Shown piece after piece: positions 1-6,667 of a stretch of 12,305 nucleotides of DNA. Location of the stretch: contig JACQQN010000045.1 of the NCBI GenBank assembly GCA_016206995.1, positions 1 through 12,305 on the forward strand, read 5' to 3'. The number at the start of each line of letters is the position of its first letter. Positions within the stretch are counted from its first letter, which is position 1. Both the position numbers and the translations under genes were made by a program. Under the pieces are notes generated by a model. That model did no database searches. It was given only the letters and a program-made list of their open reading frames with translations, and was not told where the DNA came from. This stretch comes from Candidatus Omnitrophota bacterium (GTDB taxonomy: Bacteria > Omnitrophota > Omnitrophia > Omnitrophales > Abzuiibacteriaceae).

Positions 1-197
1 CTCTAAAAAAACGCGGCCTGATTTTTGTAGGGCTTGATTTAATTGATGGGTTTCTTACCGAAATCAATGTTACAAGCCCGGCTGGAATTTTTGACATCAA
101 TGAACTGTACGGCACAGCCCTTGAATCAAAAGTGGTTGATTGGATTGAGACACACTGTGGCTCCGATCGCCACCCTAAAATAAAAATTATTCTTTAA
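1..197 (+). CDS. gshB: Glutathione synthetase, C-terminal end (partial)
   Basis: The reading frame from base 3 to the TAA at 195-197 gives the last 64 residues of a protein whose start lies left of the window. It contains FVGLDLIDGFLTEINVTSP, the C-terminal ATP-grasp signature of prokaryotic glutathione synthetase. In that family the Glu and Asn of TEIN bind the metal of the Mg-ATP complex. The enzyme joins glycine to gamma-glutamylcysteine in the cytoplasm to make glutathione. This is the only gene on the plus strand, and it faces the 3' end of ftsI across 107 bases in which I see no convincing terminator hairpin. Other ATP-grasp ligases are possible, but the match to the GshB tail is close. 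The tail runs a little past the motif (ELYGTALESKVVDWIE), as expected for the family. Confidence 0.85.
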   Translation, partial: LKKRGLIFVGLDLIDGFLTEINVTSPAGIFDINELYGTALESKVVDWIETHCGSDRHPKIKIIL

Positions 198-304
198 TCA
201 AAGCGATAGGGCTGTCATAACTTCCTTATAAATTTATTGCATTATTTCAATGAAAGTCATGGCTGATGATCAGATTTAGCGCGTGGGTTGTGGCGTAGAA
301 GCTA

Positions 305-2086
305 CTAGAACTGCTGAATTTTTTTTAGTTCAAGTTTTTTTGGTTCTTCTGTCACAGAAACCGCTGGAACCACTCCTTCTTCCTCGGGAGCAGGCATGGC
401 AAGTTTTGAACCTGGCGGAACATATCCAAGATAAAGCAGACTTGCCTCAACCACTTCTTTAAAAACAGGTGCCGCAACAACGCCGCCATAATAAGCGCCC
501 CGTGGATCATCAACCGCAACCATCATGGCAAGTTTTGGGTCTTCAGCAGGTGCATAACCAATGAAAGAACTCACAAAATGTGAGTGGGAATACGTTTTGC
601 CCTCTAGCTTTTGCGACGTCCCGGTTTTTCCCGCAACCTTAATTCCTTTGATTTGAGCCGCTTTTCCAGTTCCTTCTTCCACAACCAATTGCAAAATCGA
701 ATTCATGGTTGCTGCAATGTCAGGTTGAATAATATGGTCACGCACGGTCATAAGCGTCTTTTTAAGAATCACATCCCGATCCCGAACTTCATCAACCACA
801 TAAGGACGCATGAGTTTGCCGCCGTTGGCAATCACGGAAACCGCCGCAACCATTTGAAGTGTCGTCGCAGCAACTTCTTGGCCATATGGAACAGACGTAA
901 TTGAAACTTTGGACCACTTGGAAAGCGGATGCAGAATTCCTCGCACCTCGCCAGGCAGATCAATACCTGTCAATTCGCCAAAGCCAAAGCGCTTGCTGTA
1001 GCGATACATCAATTCTTCCCCGAGCCGCATGGCAATTTTTACAGTCCCGATGTTGCTTGATTTTTGGATCACCTGGGGAAACGTCAAGATTTTGTACGGG
1101 TGAACGTCATGAATCACCCGTTTTGGGCGAACTCGCCATTCGCCATTTTCACAATTAAATGTATCAGTCAGTGCAACTTTTTTCTCAGCAAGCGCAGCGG
1201 TTGCGGTAATCATCTTAAAAATAGAACCCGGCTCAAAAATATCTGTCAAAACACGGTTCCGCCTTTCATCTGGAGGTTCGCTTGAAACACGATTTGGATC
1301 GAAAGTTGGACGGTTCGCCATGGCGAGAATTTCGCCGGTTTGAGGGTCCATCACAACCGCCATTGCTCCTTTTGCCTTGTATTTCCGGAAAGTTTGGTCA
1401 AGACTCCGCTCCGTCACATATTGGATATAGTGATCAATCGTTAAAACAATGTCTGCACCATCCACCGCGGGCATGAACTTTTCCTCAAAGGCGACAACTT
1501 CCCGGCCTAATGCATCCCGCTTTGTTTTTCGGTAACCCGGCCTTCCCTTTAAATATTTGTCATGAGTCATCTCAAGGCCTTCAATTCCTTCATTATCAAT
1601 GTTGCAAAAACCAAGAACATTTGCAAAAAGTTCATTGTTAGGATAAAAACGCCGGTTTTCGTAAAGAATGCCAATGTTGGAATCTTTAAGCATCTCAATT
1701 TCTTTTGCCTCATTTTGAGAAACGCCGCGCTCAAGCCACACAAAAGCTTTGTCGCGGCTCAAGCGCTCCAAGAGAAACGCTTGATCTTTATCTAGGATTT
1801 TTGAAAGTTTCGATGCAAGTTCTTTCTTTTTTTCGATGAGTCTTGGAACCGCATAAATGGATGGAATTTTCAAATTCATGGCGAGCTCTTTGTGGTTGCG
1901 GTCATAAATAATTCCGCGCTTGGGCGGAATTTCAATCAAAAGGTTGTGCTGTTTTCGAGCCAATCGGACAAAAATATTTTCGCGGGACAAACTGAGACGG
2001 GTCAGTTGGAAAATAATGACGGGGAAAATGAGTGCGAGAAGTAAATTAACAAACCAGAACCGTCTTTTGGATACACGCGTCAACAT
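305..2086 (-). CDS. ftsI: Division-specific peptidoglycan transpeptidase (FtsI/PBP3, class B PBP)
   Basis: This 593-residue class B penicillin-binding protein cross-links septal peptidoglycan in the periplasm with FtsW and the FtsQLB complex. A short basic N-terminus is followed by one membrane anchor at about residues 10-28. The PBP dimerisation domain starts near residue 57 (RGIIYDRN). The transpeptidase domain runs from about 235 to 550 and has all three catalytic motifs: S288-IFK (nucleophile Ser288), S343-S-N and K487-TG. The tail (about 555-593) is rich in Pro, Glu and Lys; there is no PASTA domain. The start is the first ATG after an in-frame TGA that touches it, so the protein cannot be longer. 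No strong Shine-Dalgarno precedes it, and the gap from ftsL is 50 bases. Spore-type SpoVD is the main alternative, but position beside ftsL favours FtsI. It is the last gene of this dcw segment. Confidence 0.93.
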   Translation of the reverse strand: MLTRVSKRRFWFVNLLLALIFPVIIFQLTRLSLSRENIFVRLARKQHNLLIEIPPKRGIIYDRNHKELAMNLKIPSIYAVPRLIEKKKELASKLSKILDKDQAFLLERLSRDKAFVWLERGVSQNEAKEIEMLKDSNIGILYENRRFYPNNELFANVLGFCNIDNEGIEGLEMTHDKYLKGRPGYRKTKRDALGREVVAFEEKFMPAVDGADIVLTIDHYIQYVTERSLDQTFRKYKAKGAMAVVMDPQTGEILAMANRPTFDPNRVSSEPPDERRNRVLTDIFEPGSIFKMITATAALAEKKVALTDTFNCENGEWRVRPKRVIHDVHPYKILTFPQVIQKSSNIGTVKIAMRLGEELMYRYSKRFGFGELTGIDLPGEVRGILHPLSKWSKVSITSVPYGQEVAATTLQMVAAVSVIANGGKLMRPYVVDEVRDRDVILKKTLMTVRDHIIQPDIAATMNSILQLVVEEGTGKAAQIKGIKVAGKTGTSQKLEGKTYSHSHFVSSFIGYAPAEDPKLAMMVAVDDPRGAYYGGVVAAPVFKEVVEASLLYLGYVPPGSKLAMPAPEEEGVVPAVSVTEEPKKLELKKIQQF

Positions 2087-2136
2087 TCAAAGAAGCGTCC
2101 CACGGCTCATGCTCGGTCTTTTATTTTGTTGAAGCG

Positions 2137-2511
2137 CTAACGTGAGGTCTTTGCTTGCGCTTCTTTCACAAAATCAACAAATGAAAAAAATCCCTTTTGA
2201 ACGATCGTTGGCGAAAGCATCGTTCGGTCGACTTGTTTTTCAATCGGAACCGAGATTACTTTCACTTCGGCGGGCATGACTAGTTTCAAATTCATTTCTT
2301 TCATCTTTTTATCAAGATAGCTAAGAGAGCGGAGTTGCGAAACTTCAAACTTGAGCATTTTAAAATCGTCTGAAAGACGGGCCAGTTCTTTTTCTTTCTT
2401 CTGAATGGAGTATGAAACCCGAAAAACTGAGATTTGGCCGTGAACATATATCAAGAGAGCCATGGTAATCATGACCAAAATAGAAAATATTCTATTCGAA
2501 ACTCCCATCAT
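2137..2511 (-). CDS. ftsL: FtsL-like septal protein
   Basis: This small bitopic protein of 124 residues has a short N-terminus, one hydrophobic segment at about residues 8-25 and then a coiled-coil-like stretch rich in Lys, Glu and Leu (about 36-75). That architecture, together with its place between rsmH and ftsI, is the classic FtsL arrangement. FtsL sequences are too divergent to name by motif alone. In characterised bacteria FtsL pairs with FtsB through its coiled coil and relays the activation signal to FtsW-FtsI. Two ATG codons are adjacent at the start; the first has GGAG six bases upstream and is preferred. It is 39 bases downstream of rsmH and 50 bases upstream of ftsI, so it is surely cotranscribed. 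The C-terminal part (about 85-124) has no recognisable feature. Confidence 0.78.
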   Translation of the reverse strand: MMGVSNRIFSILVMITMALLIYVHGQISVFRVSYSIQKKEKELARLSDDFKMLKFEVSQLRSLSYLDKKMKEMNLKLVMPAEVKVISVPIEKQVDRTMLSPTIVQKGFFSFVDFVKEAQAKTSR

Positions 2512-2550
2512 GAATCACTCCATGTTACTTTTGGTTTACCAATTCTTAAT

Positions 2551-3435
2551 TTATAATTTACAAATGGCTCTCAATTTTGCACTTCGACTGCGCGGATTGC
2601 ACATCACTTCTGAGTCCGTAGGTCCGATGGGCTTTTTCGTGAACACCTGCGCTTTCTGATCCGCTTTTGCCTGAAGAAAGGCGCGCTTCACAATTCGATC
2701 TTCCAGCGAATGAAAGGTAATCACTGCTAACCGACCACCTGGTTTCAAGACTTTCATTGCGTTTTGAATGCCTTCACTGAGCGCGTCCAATTCCCCATTG
2801 ACCGCAATGCGCAGCGCTTGAAACACGCGGGTTGCCGGATGAATCCGCCCATAACGAACTTTTGCGGGTACTGCACTCGCAATTAGTTCCGCCAGCTGAA
2901 TGGTTGTCTGTATCGCTTTTTTCGCACGTTCCCGGACAATCAAGCGGGCAATCCGCCGCGATCTTCTTTCTTCGCCATACTTGTAAAAGAGCTCTGCGAG
3001 TTCCTCTTCGGGAAGGGTTTCGATCAAATCACTCGCGCGAACTTCTGTTCGCGAGTCCATCCGCATATCAAGCGGCCCTTCCAAACGAAAACTGAATCCG
3101 CGTCCCGCATCATCTAGTTGCTCTTGCGAGACACCGATATCTAACAAAACGGCATCTACCTCGGAAATCTTTATCTCTGATAATGCTTGATCTAGATATC
3201 GAAAATTGCATTGTTTTAAAATAACCTGTTGGCTAAATCGTTTTAGTCGTTCCCGGCTTCGCTCAATTGCACTGGCATCTTGATCCAGCCCAATTAAAAC
3301 ACCGGAAGGCACAATTTTTTCAAGAATCGCTTCCGCGTGTCCTCCGTTCCCAACGGTTCCATCGAGAACAACCGCTCCGGGCTGCAACTCAAGAATAGAA
3401 ATTATTTCATTTAAAAGAACAGGTTCATGCGGCAA
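2551..3435 (-). CDS. rsmH: 16S rRNA m4C1402 N4-methyltransferase RsmH (MraW)
   Basis: RsmH methylates N4 of cytidine 1402 in the decoding centre of 16S rRNA using S-adenosylmethionine. From the TTG start proposed here the protein has 294 residues. The N-terminus reads PHEPVLLNEI, the usual RsmH opening. The SAM-binding loop DGTVGNGGH is at about 25-33. The family block DIGVSQEQLDDAGRGFSF is at about 99-116, followed by GPLDMRMD, and GGRLAVITFHSLEDRIVK lies near the C-terminus. The open frame extends upstream to 3552, giving up to 39 extra residues, and an ATG exists at 3456. However, those residues are antisense-free shadow of the STAS gene and unlike any RsmH. The TTG at 3433-3435 has AGGAG eight bases upstream and puts the conserved HEPVLL at the N-terminus. 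It overlaps the STAS stop by 11 bases, which suggests translational coupling. Confidence 0.93.
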   Translation of the reverse strand: MPHEPVLLNEIISILELQPGAVVLDGTVGNGGHAEAILEKIVPSGVLIGLDQDASAIERSRERLKRFSQQVILKQCNFRYLDQALSEIKISEVDAVLLDIGVSQEQLDDAGRGFSFRLEGPLDMRMDSRTEVRASDLIETLPEEELAELFYKYGEERRSRRIARLIVRERAKKAIQTTIQLAELIASAVPAKVRYGRIHPATRVFQALRIAVNGELDALSEGIQNAMKVLKPGGRLAVITFHSLEDRIVKRAFLQAKADQKAQVFTKKPIGPTDSEVMCNPRSRSAKLRAICKL

Positions 3436-3769
3436 CCTGAAAACTCCTGACCGCATCCGCTTTTGAGTCAAACGACTCAACAAATCGATTAATTCCCATC
3501 CGGTCAAACGTTTCTGAAACTTCAGGCTGTAAATTGACGAGGCGCACATCACCCCGCATGGAACGAATTTTTTGAATCCGCTCCATTAAAATCCCAAGCC
3601 CTGAGAAATCGACGTGCTTTGCTTTTCCTAAATCCAAGATTAATCGTTTTCGCCTTTGATGGATGAGACGTGCCAATCGATTTTTCAAGCGAATCATCGA
3701 TGCAGCATTTAAGTCCCCTTGGCAAATAACGATGTTAATGCTCTTCACCCCATTGATTGCTGCTTTCAT
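3425..3769 (-). CDS. STAS-domain protein (anti-sigma factor antagonist-like)
   Basis: This 114-residue single-domain STAS protein resembles SpoIIAA/RsbV. The beta-strand and helix pattern is clear: INIVICQGDL, then RLILDLGKAKHVDFSGLGIL, then GDVRLVNLQPEV. In SpoIIAA the motif is DSSGLG, and the first Ser (Ser58) is phosphorylated by the partner kinase. Here it is D54-F55-S56-G57-L58-G59, so the phosphoacceptor position is Phe and only the second Ser remains. It may therefore be a constitutive or kinase-independent partner, or use Ser56. Its ATG directly abuts the mraZ stop, with GGAGG five bases upstream, and its end overlaps rsmH. It is thus fully embedded in the dcw operon, where a STAS gene is not standard. 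No kinase or sigma factor gene is in the window, so the target is unknown. Confidence 0.85.
   Translation of the reverse strand: MKAAINGVKSINIVICQGDLNAASMIRLKNRLARLIHQRRKRLILDLGKAKHVDFSGLGILMERIQKIRSMRGDVRLVNLQPEVSETFDRMGINRFVESFDSKADAVRSFQVAA
3444..3448 (-). promoter_or_regulatory. Shine-Dalgarno that selects the TTG start of rsmH
   Basis: AGGAG on the minus strand lies eight bases before the TTG at 3433-3435. The in-frame ATG at 3456 is upstream of this site and so cannot use it, and I see no comparable site before that ATG. This is the main reason for choosing the shorter protein. Confidence 0.7.
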
Positions 3770-4237
3770 TTACACCTCCCTCTTTTTTTGATTCTTCTCG
3801 TCTTGGTCTACCAATTCTTCTGCCAACTGTTCAAACGAACCCATATTTTCACGGAAGAAGTTTTGCCATTTTTCTTTCGCCCAAATTTCGATACGATCTG
3901 AAACGCCAATAATGACAACATTTTCTTTGATCTCAGCGTACTCTTTTAAATAACTCGGAATTAGAATCCTGCCCTGTTTGTCACAAATCACTTCCGCGGC
4001 ACCTGAAAAATAAAGCCGATTAAATTTTCGTGCTTCTCCCCGTGTGAATGAAAGGCTGCGGAATTTTTGTTCTTGAACTTTCCATTCTTCTTCCGCGAAA
4101 ACAAAAAGACATCGATCGAGACCACGGGTGATGAAAAATTTCTCGACGTAGTTTTCTTTGAAAATTTCCCGGAATTTGGCGGGAATAATGAGCCGGTCTT
4201 TGTTGTCGAGTGCGTGTTCGTATTCGCCGTAAAACAT
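3770..4237 (-). CDS. mraZ: Transcriptional regulator MraZ
   Basis: MraZ is the AbrB-fold repressor that usually opens the dcw cluster and binds its own promoter as a ring-shaped oligomer. The 155 residues are close to the family length (about 143-152) plus a charged tail (DQDEKNQKKREV). Two SpoVT/AbrB-like repeats are visible: the first near residues 5-50 with DNKDRLIIPAKFRE, the second near 80-125 with DKQGRILIPSYLKEYA. The usual DxxGR turn is intact in the second repeat (86-90), but the first has Asp in place of Gly (DNKDR, 11-15). The start ATG has GGGAG seven bases upstream. It sits immediately behind four 10-base-spaced TGG boxes that fit the MraZ operator. Autoregulation is therefore very likely, and it would extend to all five genes downstream to ftsI. 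Confidence 0.95.
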   Translation of the reverse strand: MFYGEYEHALDNKDRLIIPAKFREIFKENYVEKFFITRGLDRCLFVFAEEEWKVQEQKFRSLSFTRGEARKFNRLYFSGAAEVICDKQGRILIPSYLKEYAEIKENVVIIGVSDRIEIWAKEKWQNFFRENMGSFEQLAEELVDQDEKNQKKREV

Positions 4238-4270
4238 CCACTTTCTCCCACTTTAAACCACTATATGCCA
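4238..4270 (-). promoter_or_regulatory. Probable MraZ operator: four TGG boxes at 10-base spacing
   Basis: On the minus strand TGG occurs at 4268-4270, 4258-4260, 4248-4250 and 4238-4240, exactly 10 bases apart. The last box touches the mraZ ATG. Three of the four are preceded by AG, and two by AAAG (AAAGTGGGAG, AAAGTGGATG). Known MraZ operators are direct repeats of TGGGN or AAAGTG type with a 10-base period, one helical turn. The array covers the region from the predicted transcription start to the start codon and overlaps the ribosome binding site, so bound MraZ would block initiation. Confidence 0.85.
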
Positions 4271-4273
4271 CGA

Positions 4274-4302
4274 AGTATAAAGAGCTTCAGGTAATCTGTC
4301 AA
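4274..4302 (-). promoter_or_regulatory. Sigma-70 type promoter of the mraZ-ftsI operon
   Basis: The minus strand has a perfect TTGACA -35 element (4297-4302), a 17-base spacer and a TATACT -10 element (4274-4279; one mismatch to TATAAT). Transcription would start near 4267, giving a leader of about 30 bases that consists almost wholly of the TGG-box array. This is the best promoter in the window. Confidence 0.85.
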
Positions 4303-4458
4303 GAAAAAGATAGGGATTTCACACCACCCTCATTTAAGTGAAAATTAGGAGTGACCAGGCTACTGAATAACCAATAGAGGTGCGAAAAGCAGGTTTTAGA
4401 TTAGGAAATTTTGTGGTTTTTGAGTGCTACATCAGGAGAGATTTAAAGTGCAATGAAA

Positions 4459-5160
4459 TCAGTCGTGATAGAGAATACGAGAACACTGCTCACAGAGGAC
4501 AATTGTTTCACCGATTTGAAGTTCATTCAATTGCTGTGGCCGAAGCCGAACTTGGCACGCAGAACAAACTTCTCCTTCTACATGGGAAAGCGCAATTCCC
4601 CGCTTACTTGAGACAATGCGTTCGTAAAGATTTGCGATTTCCGGGTTCACGCTTTTGATAAGCTCTTTTTTCTTTTGGACAAGTGCTTCACTTTTTTGTT
4701 TCATATCTTTTGCTTCTTGCTCCAAAGCTGCTTTTTTTTCTTGGGTGCTCTTTTCAATTTCGGACAGACGTGAACGTTCCGTTTTAAGTCTTTCTTGGCA
4801 TTGATCTACTTCGTCAAAAAGCCCAATAATACCTTCTTCAAGAAGCGAGTTGTCTGCCTTGATCGAACGAATTTCGGATTGGAGCGCTGCATATTCTTTA
4901 TTGGTTTTCACCTGGTCTAATTGAACTTCGTACTTTTTAATGGTTGCTTCTTTATCTTGAAGAGCGGCTTCTTTCTCTTTTTGTTTCAGCTGAACCACTT
5001 TGAGCTCTTCTTCTAAAGCGTGAAGCGTTGCGCGCTCCACCTCTAAAGCCTGGTCAAGCTCCCGAATTTCGCCGGGAAGCGCTTCTGTCATTTGTCGAGA
5101 TGCGTAGATTTCTCGGTCTAAGTCCTGGATTTGTTTTAAAAGTTCAAGGTCGTTTTTCAT
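4459..5160 (-). CDS. Coiled-coil protein with C-terminal C4 zinc ribbon (zf-RING_7 family)
   Basis: About 233 residues: a long coiled coil rich in Glu, Lys, Gln and Leu (about 5-170), followed by a zinc ribbon with CxxC pairs at residues 199/202 (CSAC) and 223/226 (CEQC). The family signature TNKEYAALQSEI lies in the middle of the coil. Relatives include Helicobacter HP0958/FlgZ and Chlamydia CT398/CdsZ, which bind RpoN and secretion or flagellar partners. No flagellar or secretion genes are near, so I infer only a nucleic-acid- or protein-binding adaptor. An upstream TTG (5173-5175) could add five residues. I prefer the ATG at 5158-5160 because the TTG would lie almost at the predicted transcription start. 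Neither start has a strong Shine-Dalgarno. It precedes mraZ in the same direction, but mraZ has its own promoter. Confidence 0.8.
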   Translation of the reverse strand: MKNDLELLKQIQDLDREIYASRQMTEALPGEIRELDQALEVERATLHALEEELKVVQLKQKEKEAALQDKEATIKKYEVQLDQVKTNKEYAALQSEIRSIKADNSLLEEGIIGLFDEVDQCQERLKTERSRLSEIEKSTQEKKAALEQEAKDMKQKSEALVQKKKELIKSVNPEIANLYERIVSSKRGIALSHVEGEVCSACQVRLRPQQLNELQIGETIVLCEQCSRILYHD

Positions 5161-5182
5161 ATGATTACTCAGCAAGGCAGTA

Positions 5183-5211
5183 ATTATAGGATGCTTGATT
5201 TAGAAGAACAA
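5183..5211 (-). promoter_or_regulatory. Likely promoter of the zinc-ribbon gene
   Basis: A perfect TATAAT -10 element (5183-5188, minus strand) lies 17 bases from TTGTTC (5206-5211), a weak -35 that matches the consensus in its first three bases. The predicted start, near 5176, leaves a very short leader before the ATG at 5160. It lies in the 80-base gap after the 191-residue gene, so the zinc-ribbon gene may be expressed separately or by read-through. Confidence 0.55.
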
Positions 5212-5240
5212 GGTGTTTTTGTAGAACAAAAAATGGCGAG

Positions 5241-5816
5241 TTAAGGACTTAAGCGGATTTTTCGTAAGTCCATTCCCAGTTGGACAAATGCTGCAAGCTC
5301 CTCACTGGTCAACGGATCGTAGGACACATCTGAAATAACTGCATTTCCATTCACCAATAATTTCTTACCAATTTCACCCCGAGAGGGTGGGAAAATTTCT
5401 TTTACTAAAACAGTTTCCTTTTGATTTTCATCGGAGGCAGACCATTCATATGTCTCAACTGGGATTGAAAGAAACTGAAGTCGCGCCAAAAAACCGGGTT
5501 CAAATCTTTTGGCAAAAATATTGATGAGGAAGTTTGAAAGCGACTGATCTGCTGCAATTCCATGGGAAGCCATTTCCTCAAGTGAACTCAAAACGATGGC
5601 GACGCCATCTGCTTTAATCTCGTGAGGTGTCAAGTAAACGAGAACATAGCGTTCAGCTTCCCGCCACAAAGTGAGCGATCCATCTAAAACTTCTTCAAGT
5701 TTCAATCTGGCAATTGGCCGCCGGTCAGGAAAAAGAAACAAGTGAATTTGGCGGGCGCGTTGATCAAGGAGAGAGGCATCTTTCCATTGAGTTGTTAATT
5801 GCGAGGACAAAGTCAT
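5241..5816 (-). CDS. Uncharacterised protein, third gene of the ParA unit
   Basis: I do not recognise this 191-residue protein. It has no signal peptide, no long membrane segment and no Cys pairs, so it is probably cytoplasmic. Short hydrophobic strands (IHLFLF, YVLVYL, VAIVLSSL) alternate with helical stretches, suggesting a mixed alpha/beta fold. There is an acidic segment around 120-140 and the C-terminus is basic. Its ATG overlaps the TGA of the preceding gene (ATGA, 5813-5816) and no separate Shine-Dalgarno is evident. Translation is therefore probably coupled to that gene, and the products may act together. The position, third after a ParA ATPase and a P-loop-less ParA-like protein, makes a ParB-like adaptor or cargo partner conceivable, but nothing in the sequence shows a DNA-binding motif. 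Confidence 0.75.
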   Translation of the reverse strand: MTLSSQLTTQWKDASLLDQRARQIHLFLFPDRRPIARLKLEEVLDGSLTLWREAERYVLVYLTPHEIKADGVAIVLSSLEEMASHGIAADQSLSNFLINIFAKRFEPGFLARLQFLSIPVETYEWSASDENQKETVLVKEIFPPSRGEIGKKLLVNGNAVISDVSYDPLTSEELAAFVQLGMDLRKIRLSP

Positions 5817-6667
5817 GCGATTTCTAATAAAGATTCATTCGCAAGCAATTGAAAAAGCTGCAATTTCATTGGTTTTCGGATCAAACGGCCATGCCCCAAA
5901 TCCACCAAGAGATCGCGATTGATTTGAATCATGGTTTGATCAAACCAACCAAGAAAATCAATTTCACAGCCTAAAAACTGGGATGTAATTTTTGCAAATC
6001 GTTCGTAAATCATTTCAGTAGCATCGTCGCTTGCAAACCCTTCGATCAAAAGCGAAAAATGAAGCGTCGGATTCCGATGAAGGCAAGCACTGAGCATTTG
6101 ATAAGCCGCAACCATCGTGTCTGAAGATTGCGCGGAAACGCTTAAGATCACGTGATCGAGCAATTGAAATAAATCTGTATGAAACTGGAAAAGAGATTTC
6201 GGTTCAAGAAAAAGGCAAACGCGTTTCTCTGGATCAAACTCAGGCGCCTGTTCACCAAAAGCCATTGGCTCCGGATGCAAGATGTCATGAATCTGAAAAG
6301 GAGGAACGCTGAATTTGCGTACTGATGTGTTTGCTCCATTTGTATTGACGCCATTCGAATGAGAGCGGCCTGGCGCAAAAGAAAGTGCGTAAATTTCGGA
6401 AAAGAGCGAAGCGATTTCTGAAACAAAAACGTGGGAATTAAGTAGTTGGCCATAAGCAGAAAATGGAAGCACTGTAAAACAAAATACTTCCGGCAGTGTC
6501 ATCGCCCGTCTCGCGGGCGGCGCCACTTGGACAAGATGGTCAAAAGAATCCTCTGGTTTGTTCCGGATCACCTTTCCTTGAAGTTCCTCTTGCGTGGAAA
6601 AAACATAAGGAGAAATATCTTTCAAGCCCCGCGTCAATTTCTTTGTGCCTTTGACTCGCTCACTCAC
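5813..6667 (-). CDS. Probable degenerate ParA/MinD-like protein without a P-loop
   Basis: This 284-residue protein starts with GTG (GTGA overlap with the parA stop at 6664-6667; GAGGTG lies a few bases upstream). Its second half looks like the C-terminal half of MinD/FlhG-type ATPases: HVILSVSAQSSDTMVAAYQM (171-190), where ParA proteins have a strand and then the SxxxAY helix, and later YERFAKITSQFLGCEIDFLG (221-240), followed by a strand. The front half (about 55-100) resembles the first strand and helix, but no GKT, KGG or DxD motif is present, so it should not bind ATP in the usual way. A short Asn/Gly-rich stretch (104-113) recalls the linker of the upstream ParA. I infer a pseudo-ATPase that pairs with or regulates that ParA. 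The similarity is read by eye and is moderate; the coding region itself is secure. Confidence 0.6.
   Translation of the reverse strand: MSERVKGTKKLTRGLKDISPYVFSTQEELQGKVIRNKPEDSFDHLVQVAPPARRAMTLPEVFCFTVLPFSAYGQLLNSHVFVSEIASLFSEIYALSFAPGRSHSNGVNTNGANTSVRKFSVPPFQIHDILHPEPMAFGEQAPEFDPEKRVCLFLEPKSLFQFHTDLFQLLDHVILSVSAQSSDTMVAAYQMLSACLHRNPTLHFSLLIEGFASDDATEMIYERFAKITSQFLGCEIDFLGWFDQTMIQINRDLLVDLGHGRLIRKPMKLQLFQLLANESLLEIA

Noticed and set aside
198..304. Terminator between the convergent gshB and ftsI genes
   Set aside because: Expected by position, but only 4-base stems (for example CTGA/TCAG) are present and none is followed by a T run.
2531..2542. Perfect 12-base palindrome TTGGTTTACCAA between rsmH and ftsL
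   Set aside because: As a hairpin it has only four pairs with a four-base loop and no T run; too small to call a terminator or operator within an operon.
3988..4271. Two minus-strand frames of 83-87 codons overlapping mraZ
   Set aside because: Both are other-frame readings of the unmistakable MraZ coding region, with odd composition.
4303..4458. Possible RNA gene (such as RNase P RNA) in the gap between the zinc-ribbon gene and mraZ
   Set aside because: The gap is only about 155 bases and shows none of the conserved RNase P core sequences; I see nothing but the weak inverted repeat and the mraZ promoter.
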